A stretch of DNA of 64,000 nucleotides from Paenibacillus montanisoli. Its GTDB lineage: Bacteria > Bacillota > Bacilli > Paenibacillales > Paenibacillaceae. This document shows, piece by piece, positions 1-11,084 of this stretch (position 1 is the stretch's first letter; each line of letters starts with the position of its first letter). The stretch covers positions 1,550,001 to 1,614,000 of the forward strand of contig NZ_QLUW01000001.1 of assembly GCF_003268025.1 (NCBI RefSeq). The letters run 5' to 3'. The notes beneath the pieces were generated by a model, which was given only the letters and a program-made list of their open reading frames with translations, searched no databases and was not told the DNA's origin. The position numbers were made by a program, and so were the translations under genes.

Positions 1-1488
1 ATGATCGGCCAGCAGGTCATTTACGATCTTCGCCAAGACTTGTTCCGCCATATCCAGAAGCTGTCGTTCCGATTCTTCGATAAACGGCCTGCCGGCTCCG
101 TCCTCGTCCGCGTGACCAACGACGTCAATGCGCTGCAGGACTTGTTCACGAACGGCGTTGTCAACCTGCTGATGGACATGGTGCAGCTCGCCGGCATCGT
201 GGTGATATTGCTGGTGTGGAATTTCAAGCTGGGACTCGCCATCATGATTACGGTTCCGATCATGTTCGTCGTCTCCACGGCGCTCCGCAAACGGATCCGA
301 TTTGCTTGGCAGGATGTGCGGATGAAGCAGTCGCGGATCAACGCGCATTTGAACGAAAGCATCCAGGGCATGCGCGTTACTCAAGCGTATACTCAGGAGA
401 AAGCGAATTTCAGCTTCTTCACGCACATTAACAACACCAACATTAAGGCTTGGAACAAAGCGTCCGCGCTTAACCAGACCTTTGGCCCGATTATCGAAAT
501 CACGTCCGCCATCGGAACGCTCATTCTGTTCTGGTACGGTTCGCATCTGATTCAGATGGAAGAGATCACGATCGGCGTCCTCGTCGGCTTCGCCAACTAT
601 GTCGGCAACTTCTGGGATCCGATCAACCGTCTCGGCCAAATGTACGCACAGCTGCTCATCGCGATGGCGTCCTCGGAGCGGATCTTCGAATTCATCGACG
701 AGAAGCCGACGGTCGGCGAGCAGGTGGACGCGATCGAGCTTCCGCGGATCCGAGGCGACGTTTCGTTTGACAACATCGTATTCGAATACGAGAAGGGGCG
801 CCCTGCGCTTCGAGGCATTTCGCTCGATGTGCAGGCCGGTCAGACGATCGCGCTCGTCGGCCATACAGGGTCAGGCAAGAGCACGATCATGAACCTGCTC
901 TGCCGGTTCTATGATCCGGTTCAAGGCGCGGTGCGCATCGACGGCATCGACGTCCGCAACGTAAGCATCGAAAGCCTGCGCTCGCAGGTCGGGGTCGTGC
1001 TGCAGGACACGTTTATTTTCTCCGGCACGATACGCGAAAATATCCGCTTCGGACGCTTGGACGCCACCGACGATGAGATCGTAAAGGCTGCAACGGCGGT
1101 CGATGCCCATGATTTCATCATGAGCCTGCCGGACGGCTACGACACGGAGGTGCAGGAGCGGGGCAACAGCCTTTCAATGGGCCAGCGCCAGCTGCTGTCC
1201 TTCGCCAGAGCGCTGCTTGCCGATCCGCGCGTTTTGATCCTCGATGAGGCGACGGCCAGCATCGATACGGAGACCGAGCTGAGGATTCAAGAGGCGCTCA
1301 AGAAGCTTCTGAAGGGCCGGACGTCCTTTATCGTGGCGCACCGTCTGTCGACCATCCGCAATGCCGACCAGATCGTAGTGCTGGATCACGGCGTAATCGT
1401 CGAGCAAGGCAGCCATGACGAGTTGATCCGCCAGAGAGGCACGTATAACGGGCTTATCGAAGCGCAGTACCGCTTTTTATCGGCATAA
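1..1488 (+). CDS. ABC exporter, fused permease/ATPase (5' end outside window)
   Basis: C-terminal 495 residues of a half-size ABC exporter of the multidrug/lipid type. The visible part begins inside the membrane domain: the segment [10 protein letters not shown]...FRFFDK normally lies about 100 residues into such proteins, so the ATG at position 1 is internal and the true start is upstream. Several membrane segments are followed by the nucleotide-binding domain, with Walker A GHTGSGKS near residue 287, signature SMGQRQ (in place of LSGGQ), Walker [11 protein letters not shown] and the H-loop in IVAHRLST. It should act as a dimer, with itself or with a partner encoded upstream, exporting an unknown substrate. 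A strong terminator follows the stop. The substrate cannot be inferred. Confidence 0.93.
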   Translation: MIGQQVIYDLRQDLFRHIQKLSFRFFDKRPAGSVLVRVTNDVNALQDLFTNGVVNLLMDMVQLAGIVVILLVWNFKLGLAIMITVPIMFVVSTALRKRIRFAWQDVRMKQSRINAHLNESIQGMRVTQAYTQEKANFSFFTHINNTNIKAWNKASALNQTFGPIIEITSAIGTLILFWYGSHLIQMEEITIGVLVGFANYVGNFWDPINRLGQMYAQLLIAMASSERIFEFIDEKPTVGEQVDAIELPRIRGDVSFDNIVFEYEKGRPALRGISLDVQAGQTIALVGHTGSGKSTIMNLLCRFYDPVQGAVRIDGIDVRNVSIESLRSQVGVVLQDTFIFSGTIRENIRFGRLDATDDEIVKAATAVDAHDFIMSLPDGYDTEVQERGNSLSMGQRQLLSFARALLADPRVLILDEATASIDTETELRIQEALKKLLKGRTSFIVAHRLSTIRNADQIVVLDHGVIVEQGSHDELIRQRGTYNGLIEAQYRFLSA

Positions 1489-1508
1489 TTCTTGATTTTT
1501 CGTCAAAG

Positions 1509-1556
1509 AACCTCCACAATGGAAGAAAACAATCTTCCGGGAGGTTCTTTTTCTTT
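1509..1556 (+). terminator. Rho-independent terminator of the ABC exporter; 3' arm carries the purT ribosome binding site
   Basis: GAACCTCC pairs with GGAGGTTC and an inner GGAAGA pairs with TCTTCC, followed by TTTTTCTTT. The only ribosome-binding-like sequence before purT, GGGAGG at 1539-1544, lies in the 3' arm and would be base-paired when the hairpin forms. Confidence 0.85.
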
Positions 1557-2735
1557 ATGTATGGATCACCGCTTTCATCCCACGCTCGCAAAATCATGCT
1601 GCTCGGCTCAGGCGAGCTGGGCAAAGAAGTCATTATCGAAGCGCAGCGCCTAGGCGTAGAAACGATTGCCGTAGACCGCTACGAAAATGCGCCGGCTATG
1701 CAGGTTGCGCACCGTTCATATGTCATCGATATGCTTGACCCTGCCGCACTTCGCGCGCTTATCGAGAAAGAGAAGCCCGACCTGCTCGTGCCGGAGATCG
1801 AAGCGATCGCGACCTCCGCGCTTGTGGAGCTGGAGAAGGAAGGCTACCGCGTCATTCCTACCGCTCGCGCGGCGCTGCTAACGATGGACCGCGAAGGGAT
1901 TCGCCGCCTGGCCGCGGAGACCCTTAAGCTGCCTACGGCGCCATACCGTTTTGCGGATACGTTGGACGAGCTTAAGGCGGCGGTTGCCGAGCTCGGCACG
2001 CCTTGCGTCATTAAGCCGATCATGAGCTCATCCGGCAAAGGGCAAAGCGTCTGCAAGACCGAAGCGGATGCGGAAGCGTGCTGGGATTACGCGATGGAAG
2101 GCGGCCGCGCGAAGAGAACGCGCGTCATCGTAGAAGGCTTCGTTCATTTCGAATCGGAGATCACGCTGCTTACCGTGCGTTCGGCATCGGGCACATCGTT
2201 TTGCGCGCCGATCGGCCACGTGCAAAGGGACGGCGACTATATCGAGTCCTGGCAGCCGCATGAGATGACCGCGCAGAAAATTCATGACGCGGAAACCATT
2301 GCGCGTGCCGTTACGGAAGAGCTGGGCGGCTATGGCATTTACGGCGTGGAGCTGTTCCTGACCAAGGACGGCGTCCTGTTCAGCGAAGTGTCGCCGCGTC
2401 CGCACGACACGGGGATGGTCACCATGATTACGCAGGATTTGTCCGAATTCGCGCTCCATGCCAGAGCGATCCTCGGCTTCCCGATTCCTACGATCCGCCT
2501 ATTGACGCCGGGCGCTTCGTATACGCTAAAGGCTGACCGCGATTCCGAAAATTTCCGCATCGGCGGCTTGGAGGAAGCGCTCGCCGTACCGAATACGCAA
2601 GTGCGCGTGTTCGGCAAGCCGGTGACGAAGCCGGGCCGCCGGATGGCAGTAGCGCTTAGCTCTGCCGACGATTGCGGCAAGGCTCGCGAGCTGGCGAAGC
2701 AAGCTGCGCAGTCGCTTACGATTCAATACGAATAA
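1557..2735 (+). CDS. purT: Formate-dependent phosphoribosylglycinamide formyltransferase PurT
   Basis: Makes formyl-GAR from GAR, formate and ATP: the folate-independent form of the third step of purine synthesis in the cytoplasm. The 392 residues match the usual PurT length and the ATP-grasp layout: N-terminal [12 protein letters not shown] and VDRYENAPA, then [10 protein letters not shown] in the ATP-binding lid, [15 protein letters not shown] in the catalytic region and a small C-terminal domain. Many lineages use PurN instead. The start is the first ATG after the terminator; its Shine-Dalgarno GGGAGG is 12 bases upstream and inside the terminator stem, so the start is accepted on homology. 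Stand-alone gene, not in a pur operon here. Confidence 0.95.
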   Translation: MYGSPLSSHARKIMLLGSGELGKEVIIEAQRLGVETIAVDRYENAPAMQVAHRSYVIDMLDPAALRALIEKEKPDLLVPEIEAIATSALVELEKEGYRVIPTARAALLTMDREGIRRLAAETLKLPTAPYRFADTLDELKAAVAELGTPCVIKPIMSSSGKGQSVCKTEADAEACWDYAMEGGRAKRTRVIVEGFVHFESEITLLTVRSASGTSFCAPIGHVQRDGDYIESWQPHEMTAQKIHDAETIARAVTEELGGYGIYGVELFLTKDGVLFSEVSPRPHDTGMVTMITQDLSEFALHARAILGFPIPTIRLLTPGASYTLKADRDSENFRIGGLEEALAVPNTQVRVFGKPVTKPGRRMAVALSSADDCGKARELAKQAAQSLTIQYE

Positions 2736-2926
2736 ACGCAAGTTCAGTTGACCGAGTATGCTGATTCCGCTCCGGCAGTTTCTTTTGTGAAGCTGCCTGA
2801 GACGCATATTCGGTTTTTTGCGTTATTGGCGAAATTTGCAAATTAGGGCCGAAAGCATTACTTTTAAAAAAAGAATAGTCATCTACCACCATTACATCCG
2901 AAATAGGCAAAAGGAGATTCGGGTAT

Positions 2927-3754
2927 ATGAGCAGAACATCATCAAGCGCATTATGGCGCAGCATTGCTTTTTCCGCTTTGGCTTCGACTCTTCTATTGGC
3001 CGGCGGGTTCGGATATGCCGTGAAGGACATGCTGTATCCAAGCGCGGAAGCGTACACGGGGGCACCTGTAAAATCGGTTCTTCCCGAGCATAAGGAGCTT
3101 AGCCGCGCGAAGGAAATCAACGTAACCGCTATCGGCGATTCCCTCACGAAAGGGACCGGAGATGCAACCGGAGATGGCTATGTCAAGCAGCTCGTCTCGC
3201 TGCTCAAGGAGAAATATCCGGCCATTCCCGTCAAGCTGAACAACAATTTGGCCGTTAACGGCATACGGGCCGATCAATTGGCGCAGCGTTTGAGCACGGA
3301 CAAAGGCTATCGGTACGCCTTGCGGCAATCGAACCTCATCGTATTCACGATAGGAGGCAACGATCTGTTCCAAATCGCAAACGGCCGCGCGGCCGGCGAA
3401 GCGACCGGCGATATCAGCCTGGAGACGGTCAAGAAAGGACTGAACCAGGGAATCGATCGGCTGGACAATGTTTTTCGCTTGCTCTACGAGATCAATCCGA
3501 ATGCTCATATCGTGTATACCGGTCTATATAACCCTTTTTACAACATCACCGATTTGAGGGATGGCAGCCTTCAGGTGCAGAAATGGAATGAAGAGGCCTA
3601 CTCGCTGCTGCACCAATATCCGAACATGATGATGGTGCCGTCCTTCGATCTGTTCGAACGTTCGATCGGCAGTTACCTGTCGAACGACCATTTTCACCCG
3701 AATCATGAAGGCTACGCGCAAATCGCAGAACGAATCGCGCAGTCGCTGGATTAG
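2927..3754 (+). CDS. SGNH/GDSL-family hydrolase, membrane-anchored or secreted
   Basis: 275 residues. An N-terminal hydrophobic segment (about residues 13-35) suggests a signal anchor, so the catalytic domain probably lies outside the membrane. SGNH blocks are clear: block I AIGDSLTKG with nucleophile Ser72, block III GGNDLF, and block V DHFHPNHEGY with the catalytic Asp and His near the C-terminus. Such enzymes are esterases, lipases or deacetylases; the closest familiar Bacillus type is YpmR. AGGAG sits 10 bases before the ATG. The next gene starts 15 bases after the stop, so it may be co-transcribed with the ABC pair. The substrate is unknown. Confidence 0.85.
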   Translation: MSRTSSSALWRSIAFSALASTLLLAGGFGYAVKDMLYPSAEAYTGAPVKSVLPEHKELSRAKEINVTAIGDSLTKGTGDATGDGYVKQLVSLLKEKYPAIPVKLNNNLAVNGIRADQLAQRLSTDKGYRYALRQSNLIVFTIGGNDLFQIANGRAAGEATGDISLETVKKGLNQGIDRLDNVFRLLYEINPNAHIVYTGLYNPFYNITDLRDGSLQVQKWNEEAYSLLHQYPNMMMVPSFDLFERSIGSYLSNDHFHPNHEGYAQIAERIAQSLD

Positions 3755-3769
3755 GAGGAGCGAGCGAAG

Positions 3770-4738
3770 ATGCAATCGGCGGCACAATCTGACGTTGTCC
3801 TCTCCGTGAAAGACGTCAAAAAGCGGATAGGCGGCAAAATGATTATCAAGAACGTCAGCTTCGATGTTAGAAGCGGCGAAATATTCGGTTTTCTCGGACC
3901 GAACGGCTCCGGCAAAACGACGACGATCCGCATGCTGGTCAACTTGATCAAACCGACCTCGGGCGATATCTTGATCTGCGGTAGCAACGTGCAGCGGGAC
4001 CCGGAGGAGGCGCTGCGCCATATCGGCTGCATCGTGGAAAACCCCGAGGTGTACAGTTATATGACCGGCTGGGAGAACCTAGAGCATTTTGCCCGGATGC
4101 AGCGCGGCATCGGCCAAGACCGGATCGCCGAAGTCGTGGACATCGTCGGGATGCAGCACCGCATTCACGACAAAGTGAGAACCTACTCGCTCGGCATGCG
4201 TCAGCGGCTGGGCATCGCCCAAGCGCTGCTAGGCCGCCCGAAGCTGCTCATTCTCGATGAGCCGACGAACGGACTCGATCCGAAAGGGATCAAGGAGCTG
4301 CGCGAATTTGTCCGCATGCTGGCGGATCAAGGGATGAGCTTGTTTATCTCGAGCCATTTGCTTAGCGAAATTCAACTGATGTGCGACCGGGTCGCCATCA
4401 TCAGCCACGGCGAGGTGCTTGCGGTAGGCGCGGTCGACGAGCTGGTGAATCAGACCGGCAGCTATGTCGTTTGGCAGTTTGACGATCCGGAAGCGGGAAG
4501 AAGGCTGTTGGCGGCGGAACAGGGAATCCGGTTCGTGAAGGAAGACGAGCACCGGATCGACGAAAGTATTTTGGCCGGATTGAAGGAAGCGGTCATTACC
4601 TCGATGGATGCCGACCGGATCACTGCTCTGGTGGAGAAGGCCGTGCATGCTGGAATCGGCGTCGCATCGGTTCAGAGGATCGCGCCTACGCTGGAGGAAT
4701 TATTTTTGCAACTGACGGAGGGTGAGAGCATTGGATAG
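3770..4738 (+). CDS. ABC transporter ATP-binding protein
   Basis: 322-residue ATPase of the BcrA/CcmA-like subfamily that powers ABC-2 exporters. Walker A GPNGSGKTTT is near residue 45, the signature region reads YSLGMRQRLGIAQ, Walker B LLILDEPTNGLDP, and the H-loop is in ISSHLL. A C-terminal extension of about 90 residues after the core domain is typical of this group. AGGAGG lies 11 bases before the ATG. Its stop overlaps the start of the permease gene, so the two form a translationally coupled exporter. The substrate (lantibiotic, lipid or sodium in relatives) cannot be told from sequence. Confidence 0.92.
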   Translation: MQSAAQSDVVLSVKDVKKRIGGKMIIKNVSFDVRSGEIFGFLGPNGSGKTTTIRMLVNLIKPTSGDILICGSNVQRDPEEALRHIGCIVENPEVYSYMTGWENLEHFARMQRGIGQDRIAEVVDIVGMQHRIHDKVRTYSLGMRQRLGIAQALLGRPKLLILDEPTNGLDPKGIKELREFVRMLADQGMSLFISSHLLSEIQLMCDRVAIISHGEVLAVGAVDELVNQTGSYVVWQFDDPEAGRRLLAAEQGIRFVKEDEHRIDESILAGLKEAVITSMDADRITALVEKAVHAGIGVASVQRIAPTLEELFLQLTEGESIG

Positions 4739-5717
4739 GCTGCTGCCGCTCATACAGAACGAGACGCTGAAGATTTGGAAGAAGAAGCGTTTCTATGTCG
4801 TCGTGCTCGTGCTCATCGTCCTTATTCCGGTTTTTACGTATGCCCAGCTGAAGATCGCCGAAACGAATCGGAAAAATTTCAAAGATTGGCGCAATCAGCT
4901 CGTTCAGCAAATCAACGAATATCAAAACATGCTCTCAAGCGAGCGCATTCCTGAGGAATGGAAGCGGAACCGCCGGATTGCCGTTCAGCAGCTGCAGTAT
5001 TATTTGGATCATGATGTAAATCCTAATTCTCCAGACGGCGTTACGTTCACCCGCAGCTTCATGGCGAATGCGGTAAACTTGTTTTATCCGCTGCTCGTGC
5101 TTGCGGTTGCGTCGGATTTGGTATCCGGAGAACGATCGGCAGGAACGATCAAAATGCTGCTGACAAGACCTGTAAGACGCTGGAAAATATTGTTTAGCAA
5201 GCTGATCGCGCTTACGCTCTATGTTTCATTAACCGTTGTGGTCAGCGCGATTCTCTGTTATCTTATATCAGGCGCGGTATTCGGCTACGGCGGCTGGGGG
5301 ATGCCTGTGTTTACAGGATTTGTCATCAACGGCTCGACCGTCGAGAGCACTTATGTGCATGCCGTTCCGCAATGGTTATACGTGCTCATGGAAGGCGGGC
5401 TGATTTGGGTCTCGTCCATGACGGTAGCGATTCTGGCGCTTATGGTATCCGTACTCGTGCGGAGCACGGCGGCCAGCATCGTGACGATGATGGCGGCGGT
5501 TATCGCGGGTACGATACTTTCCACCATGTCGTCATCCTGGGAGAGCGCGAAATACGTATTCGCGGTCAATTTGCAGCTAACCGATTACTTGGCGGGCTCA
5601 CCGCCGCCGATCCAAGGCATGACGCTTTCATTCTCGTTAATTATCCTTGCCATTTGGTCGGCAATCGGACTTATCGTTTCATTCGGTGTCTTTACGAAAC
5701 AGGACATCATGAATTAG
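4731..5717 (+). CDS. ABC-2 type transporter permease subunit
   Basis: 328-residue membrane partner of the preceding ATPase. One N-terminal membrane segment (VVVLVLIVLIPVF) is followed by an extracytoplasmic loop of about 80 residues, then about five more segments including LVLAVASDLVSGERSAGT, the SGERSAGT motif typical of ABC-2 permeases. I place the start at TTG 4731 rather than GTG 4722, because the GTG overlaps the only Shine-Dalgarno (GGAGGG, 4717-4722) while the TTG is 8 bases beyond it. The gene overlaps the ATPase gene by 8 bases. A direct run-on into parE is possible, since only 73 bases separate them. Confidence 0.88.
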   Translation: MDRLLPLIQNETLKIWKKKRFYVVVLVLIVLIPVFTYAQLKIAETNRKNFKDWRNQLVQQINEYQNMLSSERIPEEWKRNRRIAVQQLQYYLDHDVNPNSPDGVTFTRSFMANAVNLFYPLLVLAVASDLVSGERSAGTIKMLLTRPVRRWKILFSKLIALTLYVSLTVVVSAILCYLISGAVFGYGGWGMPVFTGFVINGSTVESTYVHAVPQWLYVLMEGGLIWVSSMTVAILALMVSVLVRSTAASIVTMMAAVIAGTILSTMSSSWESAKYVFAVNLQLTDYLAGSPPPIQGMTLSFSLIILAIWSAIGLIVSFGVFTKQDIMN

Positions 5718-5790
5718 AATAGCTTGAAGTGAGCGAATCGGCAGGTTTGGGAAATATGAGCAAAAAAGAAGAGTTTTTTAGGAGGAGCCT

Positions 5791-7764
<1,974 letters not shown>

Positions 7765-7784
7765 CAATTGAGGAGAGTTACGGC

Positions 7785-10226
7785 ATGAGTAGCCTGGAAC
7801 AGTTTTTGCCGGCGTTTCTAGAGGAGGTCGTAGGGGACCGATTCGGGCGCTATTCCAAATACATCATTCAGGACCGCGCCATTCCCGACGTACGGGATGG
7901 ATTGAAGCCGGTGCAGCGGCGCATCCTTTACGCGATGTATGATGCAGGAAACACGCCGGACAAAGGGTATCGCAAGTCGGCCAAGACGGTCGGCGACGTC
8001 ATGGGCAACTATCATCCGCACGGCGATTCTTCCATCTATGAAGGCATGGTCCGCATGGCACAGCCATGGAAAATGGCGCATATGCTCATCGACGGCCATG
8101 GCAACTGGGGCTCCATCGACGACGACCCCGCCGCGGCGATGCGTTACACGGAAGCGCGCCTGTCGCCGATCGCGATGGAGCTGCTGCGCGATATTGAGAA
8201 ACGTACGGTCCTATTCAAGGACAATTTCGATAATACGACGAAAGAGCCGGTCGTACTGCCGTCGCGGTATCCGAATCTGCTCGTCAATGGCGTGAGCGGC
8301 ATTTCCTCCGGCTTCGCGACGGAAATCCCGCCGCATAACCTGCGAGAAATCATCGATGCTTGCAACGCTGTCATGGATAATCCGGACATCGAGCTATTGC
8401 AGCTGATGACGATCGTGAAAGGCCCGGACTTCCCGACAGGCGGACTTATCATGGGCGAAGACGGCATCCGCGACGCGTATCAGACCGGCAAAGGCCGGAT
8501 CTATCACCGCTCCAAATCGACGATCGAAGATTTGAAGGGCGGCCGTCAGCAGATCGTCATCACGGAGATTCCGTATCAAGTGGTCAAATCCCGTCTCGTA
8601 ACGGCGATGGAGAACATCCGGATCGAGAAAAAGGTGGAAGGCATTGCCGAGGTGCGCGACGAAAGCGGCCGGGGAGGCCTTCGCATCGTTGTCGAGCTCA
8701 AGAAGGACGCGGACGCGCAAGGCATATTAGCCTACCTGCTCAAGAAGACGGATTTGCAGGTCGCTTACAGCTTCAACATGGTCGCGATCGTGAACAAAAC
8801 GCCGAAGCAGCTTGGCTTGAAAGAAATGCTGACTGCCTATATCGCGCATCAGAAGGAAGTCGTGACCGAGCGGTCCAAGTACGAGTTGGAAAAGGCCGAA
8901 GACCGCGCGCATGTTTTGGAAGGCCTCGCGAAAGCGCTCAATTTGCTTGATGAGGTCATCGCCACGATCAAAGCCTCGAAGAACCGCCAGGACGCGCAGC
9001 AAAACCTCGTGGCGAAGTTTACGTTCACCGAGCGGCAAGCCGATGCGATTCTGACGCTGCAATTGTATCGTCTGACGAATCTGGAGATTACGTCGATCGA
9101 GAAAGAATTGAAAGATATCCAGAAGCGCATCACGTACTTGCGCTCCATTTTGGCTAGCGAGAAGAAGCTTCTCTCCGTCATCAAGGACGAGCTGAACGAG
9201 ATCCGCGAGAAATACGGGATTGACCGCCGCTCGGATATTCAAGGCGAGGTCGAGGAGCTGAAGGTAAACCTTGAGGTTATCGTTCCTGCGGAGGATGTGC
9301 TAGTCACGCTCAGCCAAGAAGGGTACATCAAGCGTACTTCCAAGCTTTCGTTCACGCGCTCCGGAGGCGAGCTGGGCAGCGCCGGCGTCAAGGAAGGCGA
9401 TGTCATCCGCACGCTGCTCGACGTAAACACGATCGACCAGTTGTTGCTCTTCACGCGCAAGGGACAGTATTATCAGCTGCCCGTCCATCAAATTCCGGAG
9501 TTCAAATGGAAAGATACAGGTACGGCCGTCGTTAACGTCGTGCCGCTTCCGAAGGACGACAGCATCGTCAGCGTCATTCCGGTGAAGGATTTCGAAACGC
9601 CGGAACGCACGCTCGTCTTCGTCACCAAGCGGGGGCAGGTCAAGCGGACGGAGCTGAAGGAATATAAGTCGACGCGCTCAACGGCGATTGCGGCTGTGAA
9701 GCTGGCAGACGGCGACGAAGTGATTCGCGTTGCGCTTAGCGATAATACGAAAGAACTGCTGCTCATTACTAAGAACGGCATGGGCATCCGCTTCCCGGAA
9801 AACGAAGTCAATCCGATGGGCCGCGTAGCGGCAGGCGTTCGGGGCATTGCGGTACGCGAAGGCGATGAAATCGTAGCGGCCGAGTGGGTGTCGGGCGATG
9901 AGGGAGAAGTGCTTGTCCTGACAGAACTCGGTTATGGCAAACGTTCCCTTCTGCTCGATTATCCGATCCAGGGCCGCGGCGGCAAAGGCGTCGCAACCTT
10001 TGAGTTTAAGGAAGGCAAGCGGGTACGCTCCAACGGCGAAGGCCTAATCGGAGGCCTTCACTGTAAGGAAGAGCGCGAACTCGTGCTGCTTACGGCAGCC
10101 GGCGCAATTCAGAACGTCTCGACGGAGAAGGCGCCGATCGATGACCGGAAATCGACGGGCCGCGCGATTGCAGCGGTGGATAAGAAAGATGTATTGACCA
10201 CGTTCTTCGTTCGTGCCGATTTGTAA
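7785..10226 (+). CDS. parC: DNA topoisomerase IV subunit A (ParC)
   Basis: 813 residues, the DNA-cleaving subunit partnering ParE. The breakage-reunion domain has the catalytic tyrosine Tyr121 in [11 protein letters not shown]. The quinolone-resistance region reads [12 protein letters not shown], with Ser82 and Glu86 at the positions of Escherichia coli Ser80 and Glu84, which is the sensitive-type pattern. A coiled-coil tower region (about 370-470) precedes the C-terminal beta-pinwheel blades, recognisable by repeats such as [15 protein letters not shown] and [21 protein letters not shown] lies upstream of the ATG. A terminator at 10297-10349 closes the parEC operon. Confidence 0.96.
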   Translation: MSSLEQFLPAFLEEVVGDRFGRYSKYIIQDRAIPDVRDGLKPVQRRILYAMYDAGNTPDKGYRKSAKTVGDVMGNYHPHGDSSIYEGMVRMAQPWKMAHMLIDGHGNWGSIDDDPAAAMRYTEARLSPIAMELLRDIEKRTVLFKDNFDNTTKEPVVLPSRYPNLLVNGVSGISSGFATEIPPHNLREIIDACNAVMDNPDIELLQLMTIVKGPDFPTGGLIMGEDGIRDAYQTGKGRIYHRSKSTIEDLKGGRQQIVITEIPYQVVKSRLVTAMENIRIEKKVEGIAEVRDESGRGGLRIVVELKKDADAQGILAYLLKKTDLQVAYSFNMVAIVNKTPKQLGLKEMLTAYIAHQKEVVTERSKYELEKAEDRAHVLEGLAKALNLLDEVIATIKASKNRQDAQQNLVAKFTFTERQADAILTLQLYRLTNLEITSIEKELKDIQKRITYLRSILASEKKLLSVIKDELNEIREKYGIDRRSDIQGEVEELKVNLEVIVPAEDVLVTLSQEGYIKRTSKLSFTRSGGELGSAGVKEGDVIRTLLDVNTIDQLLLFTRKGQYYQLPVHQIPEFKWKDTGTAVVNVVPLPKDDSIVSVIPVKDFETPERTLVFVTKRGQVKRTELKEYKSTRSTAIAAVKLADGDEVIRVALSDNTKELLLITKNGMGIRFPENEVNPMGRVAAGVRGIAVREGDEIVAAEWVSGDEGEVLVLTELGYGKRSLLLDYPIQGRGGKGVATFEFKEGKRVRSNGEGLIGGLHCKEERELVLLTAAGAIQNVSTEKAPIDDRKSTGRAIAAVDKKDVLTTFFVRADL

Positions 10227-10230
10227 CGGT

Positions 10231-10401
10231 TCAGTCAAAAGGTTGATGATGGGGCGAGTTCATTCCCTCTATCATTTCCATCATAAGTTCAAGCACGACC
10301 CACAAAGGGGCCGGTTCATCTAGCCGGTGTAGCCAATGTGGGTCTTTTTGTATGCCGAGCTGCGATAGTTTGCGTACGAGTTCGAGCTTGCGCTCCTCCA
10401 T
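10231..10401 (-). CDS. Candidate small protein (56 aa), unrecognised
   Basis: Complete open frame of 56 codons starting MEERKLELVRKL and ending HHQPFD, opposite the parC 3' flank. AGGAG lies 12 bases before the ATG, a little far. Further upstream on the same strand a TTGACA sits inside an inverted repeat (10451-10486), but no convincing -10 follows. The frame runs straight through the parC terminator hairpin, which could either keep the frame open by chance or be dual-use sequence. Composition is charged at the N-terminus, then LWVVLELMMEMIEGM, which could form an amphipathic helix. It lacks the SQELD motif of Spo0E-type peptides. I do not recognise it; real or spurious is open. Confidence 0.33.
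   Translation of the reverse strand: MEERKLELVRKLSQLGIQKDPHWLHRLDEPAPLWVVLELMMEMIEGMNSPHHQPFD
10297..10349 (+). terminator. Terminator of parEC
   Basis: GACCCACA (10297-10304) pairs with TGTGGGTC (10337-10344), with an inner CCGG/CCGG pairing, followed by CTTTTTG. Confidence 0.75.
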
Positions 10402-10450
10402 TTGCGAATCACGCTCCTATTCCTAATTTCGAGCCGGTACAACAGCCTAT

Positions 10451-10486
10451 AGAACCAATGTATGTCTAAAGATGTCAAATGGTTCT
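10451..10486. promoter_or_regulatory. Inverted repeat between the small ORF and marR, possible operator
   Basis: AGAACCA (10451-10457) and TGGTTCT (10480-10486) form 7-base arms separated by 22 bases; on the minus strand a TTGACA lies between them. The direct repeat ATTAACC..ATTAACC follows near 10515-10530. Both are candidate regulator sites in the 188-base divergent region; binding is not shown. Confidence 0.3.
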
Positions 10487-10549
10487 CTATTGTATCGATT
10501 AGTTAGACAAAATATTAACCTCATTAACCTTATATTCGACAAAGCGGCA

Positions 10550-10558
10550 TGGTATAAT
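10550..10558 (+). promoter_or_regulatory. Extended -10 promoter element for marR
   Basis: TGGTATAAT, an extended -10 (TGnTATAAT) about 30 bases before the marR start. No good -35 is seen at 17 bases. Confidence 0.5.
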
Positions 10559-10589
10559 AAGACATAGGATAAAATCGGATAAAAGGCGG

Positions 10590-11006
10590 GTGAAGGTCAT
10601 CGTAACTACAGAATTTGCCCGGTTGTGGATGAAGATGACAAAGGAATGGAAGTCGCATTTGGAGGAGGAGCTGTCACCGAATTTGACGGAAGGCCAGCTG
10701 ACCGTGTTGGAGCTGCTGCTGCAGCATCAGCCTATGAAGCCGTCGGATTTGCTCAGCTATTTGGAGACAACCCCTGCAGCCATTACTACGCTTCTGGACC
10801 GGATGGAGCGCGGCGGACTTGTCGCGCGGAACCGGGACGAAAGCGACCGCCGGATCGTATGGGTTACGGTCACGGATAAGGGGCTGGAAGAAGCTGCGCG
10901 AGGCGTTGGAATCCGCGATGCCTATATCAGCGAAGCGCTTGACCGGATTTCTTCGCATAATCAACAGCTTCTCGTATACTTGCTGGGCAAAGTAGCGAAT
11001 GCATAG
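10590..11006 (+). CDS. MarR-family transcriptional regulator
   Basis: 138-residue winged-helix DNA-binding protein. The core LTVLELLLQHQPMKPSDLLSYLETTPAAITTLLDRMERGGLVARNR.. is the recognition helix and wing; DERRI-like wing residues appear as DESDRRIVWVTVTDKG. Such proteins repress their own gene and nearby efflux or stress genes. The start is uncertain: GTG at 10590 is used, with only a short AAGG before it; an internal ATG at 10629 lacks a Shine-Dalgarno. It stands alone between parC and a convergent operon. An extended -10 lies just upstream. The ligand and targets are unknown. Confidence 0.85.
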   Translation: MKVIVTTEFARLWMKMTKEWKSHLEEELSPNLTEGQLTVLELLLQHQPMKPSDLLSYLETTPAAITTLLDRMERGGLVARNRDESDRRIVWVTVTDKGLEEAARGVGIRDAYISEALDRISSHNQQLLVYLLGKVANA

Positions 11007-11015
11007 GAAGAACGA

Positions 11016-11052
11016 AACTGCCCTTACGGCTAACCGTAAGGGCAGTTCTTGT
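11016..11052. terminator. Bidirectional terminator between marR and the capA operon
   Basis: Perfect 14-base arms AACTGCCCTTACGG / CCGTAAGGGCAGTT with loop CTAA. T-rich sequence follows on the plus strand (TCTTGTTT) and on the minus strand (TTTCGTTCTT). Confidence 0.85.
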
Positions 11053-11084
11053 TTGATCAGGGCTGGGCAAGGAAGCAGGTTTCC

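Noticed and set aside
4722..4724. GTG as start of the ABC-2 permease
   Set aside because: It overlaps the only Shine-Dalgarno; TTG 4731 is better spaced.
10231..10401. Spo0E-like phosphatase
   Set aside because: Right size for a Spo0E peptide, but the SQELD motif is missing, so only an unknown small ORF is reported.
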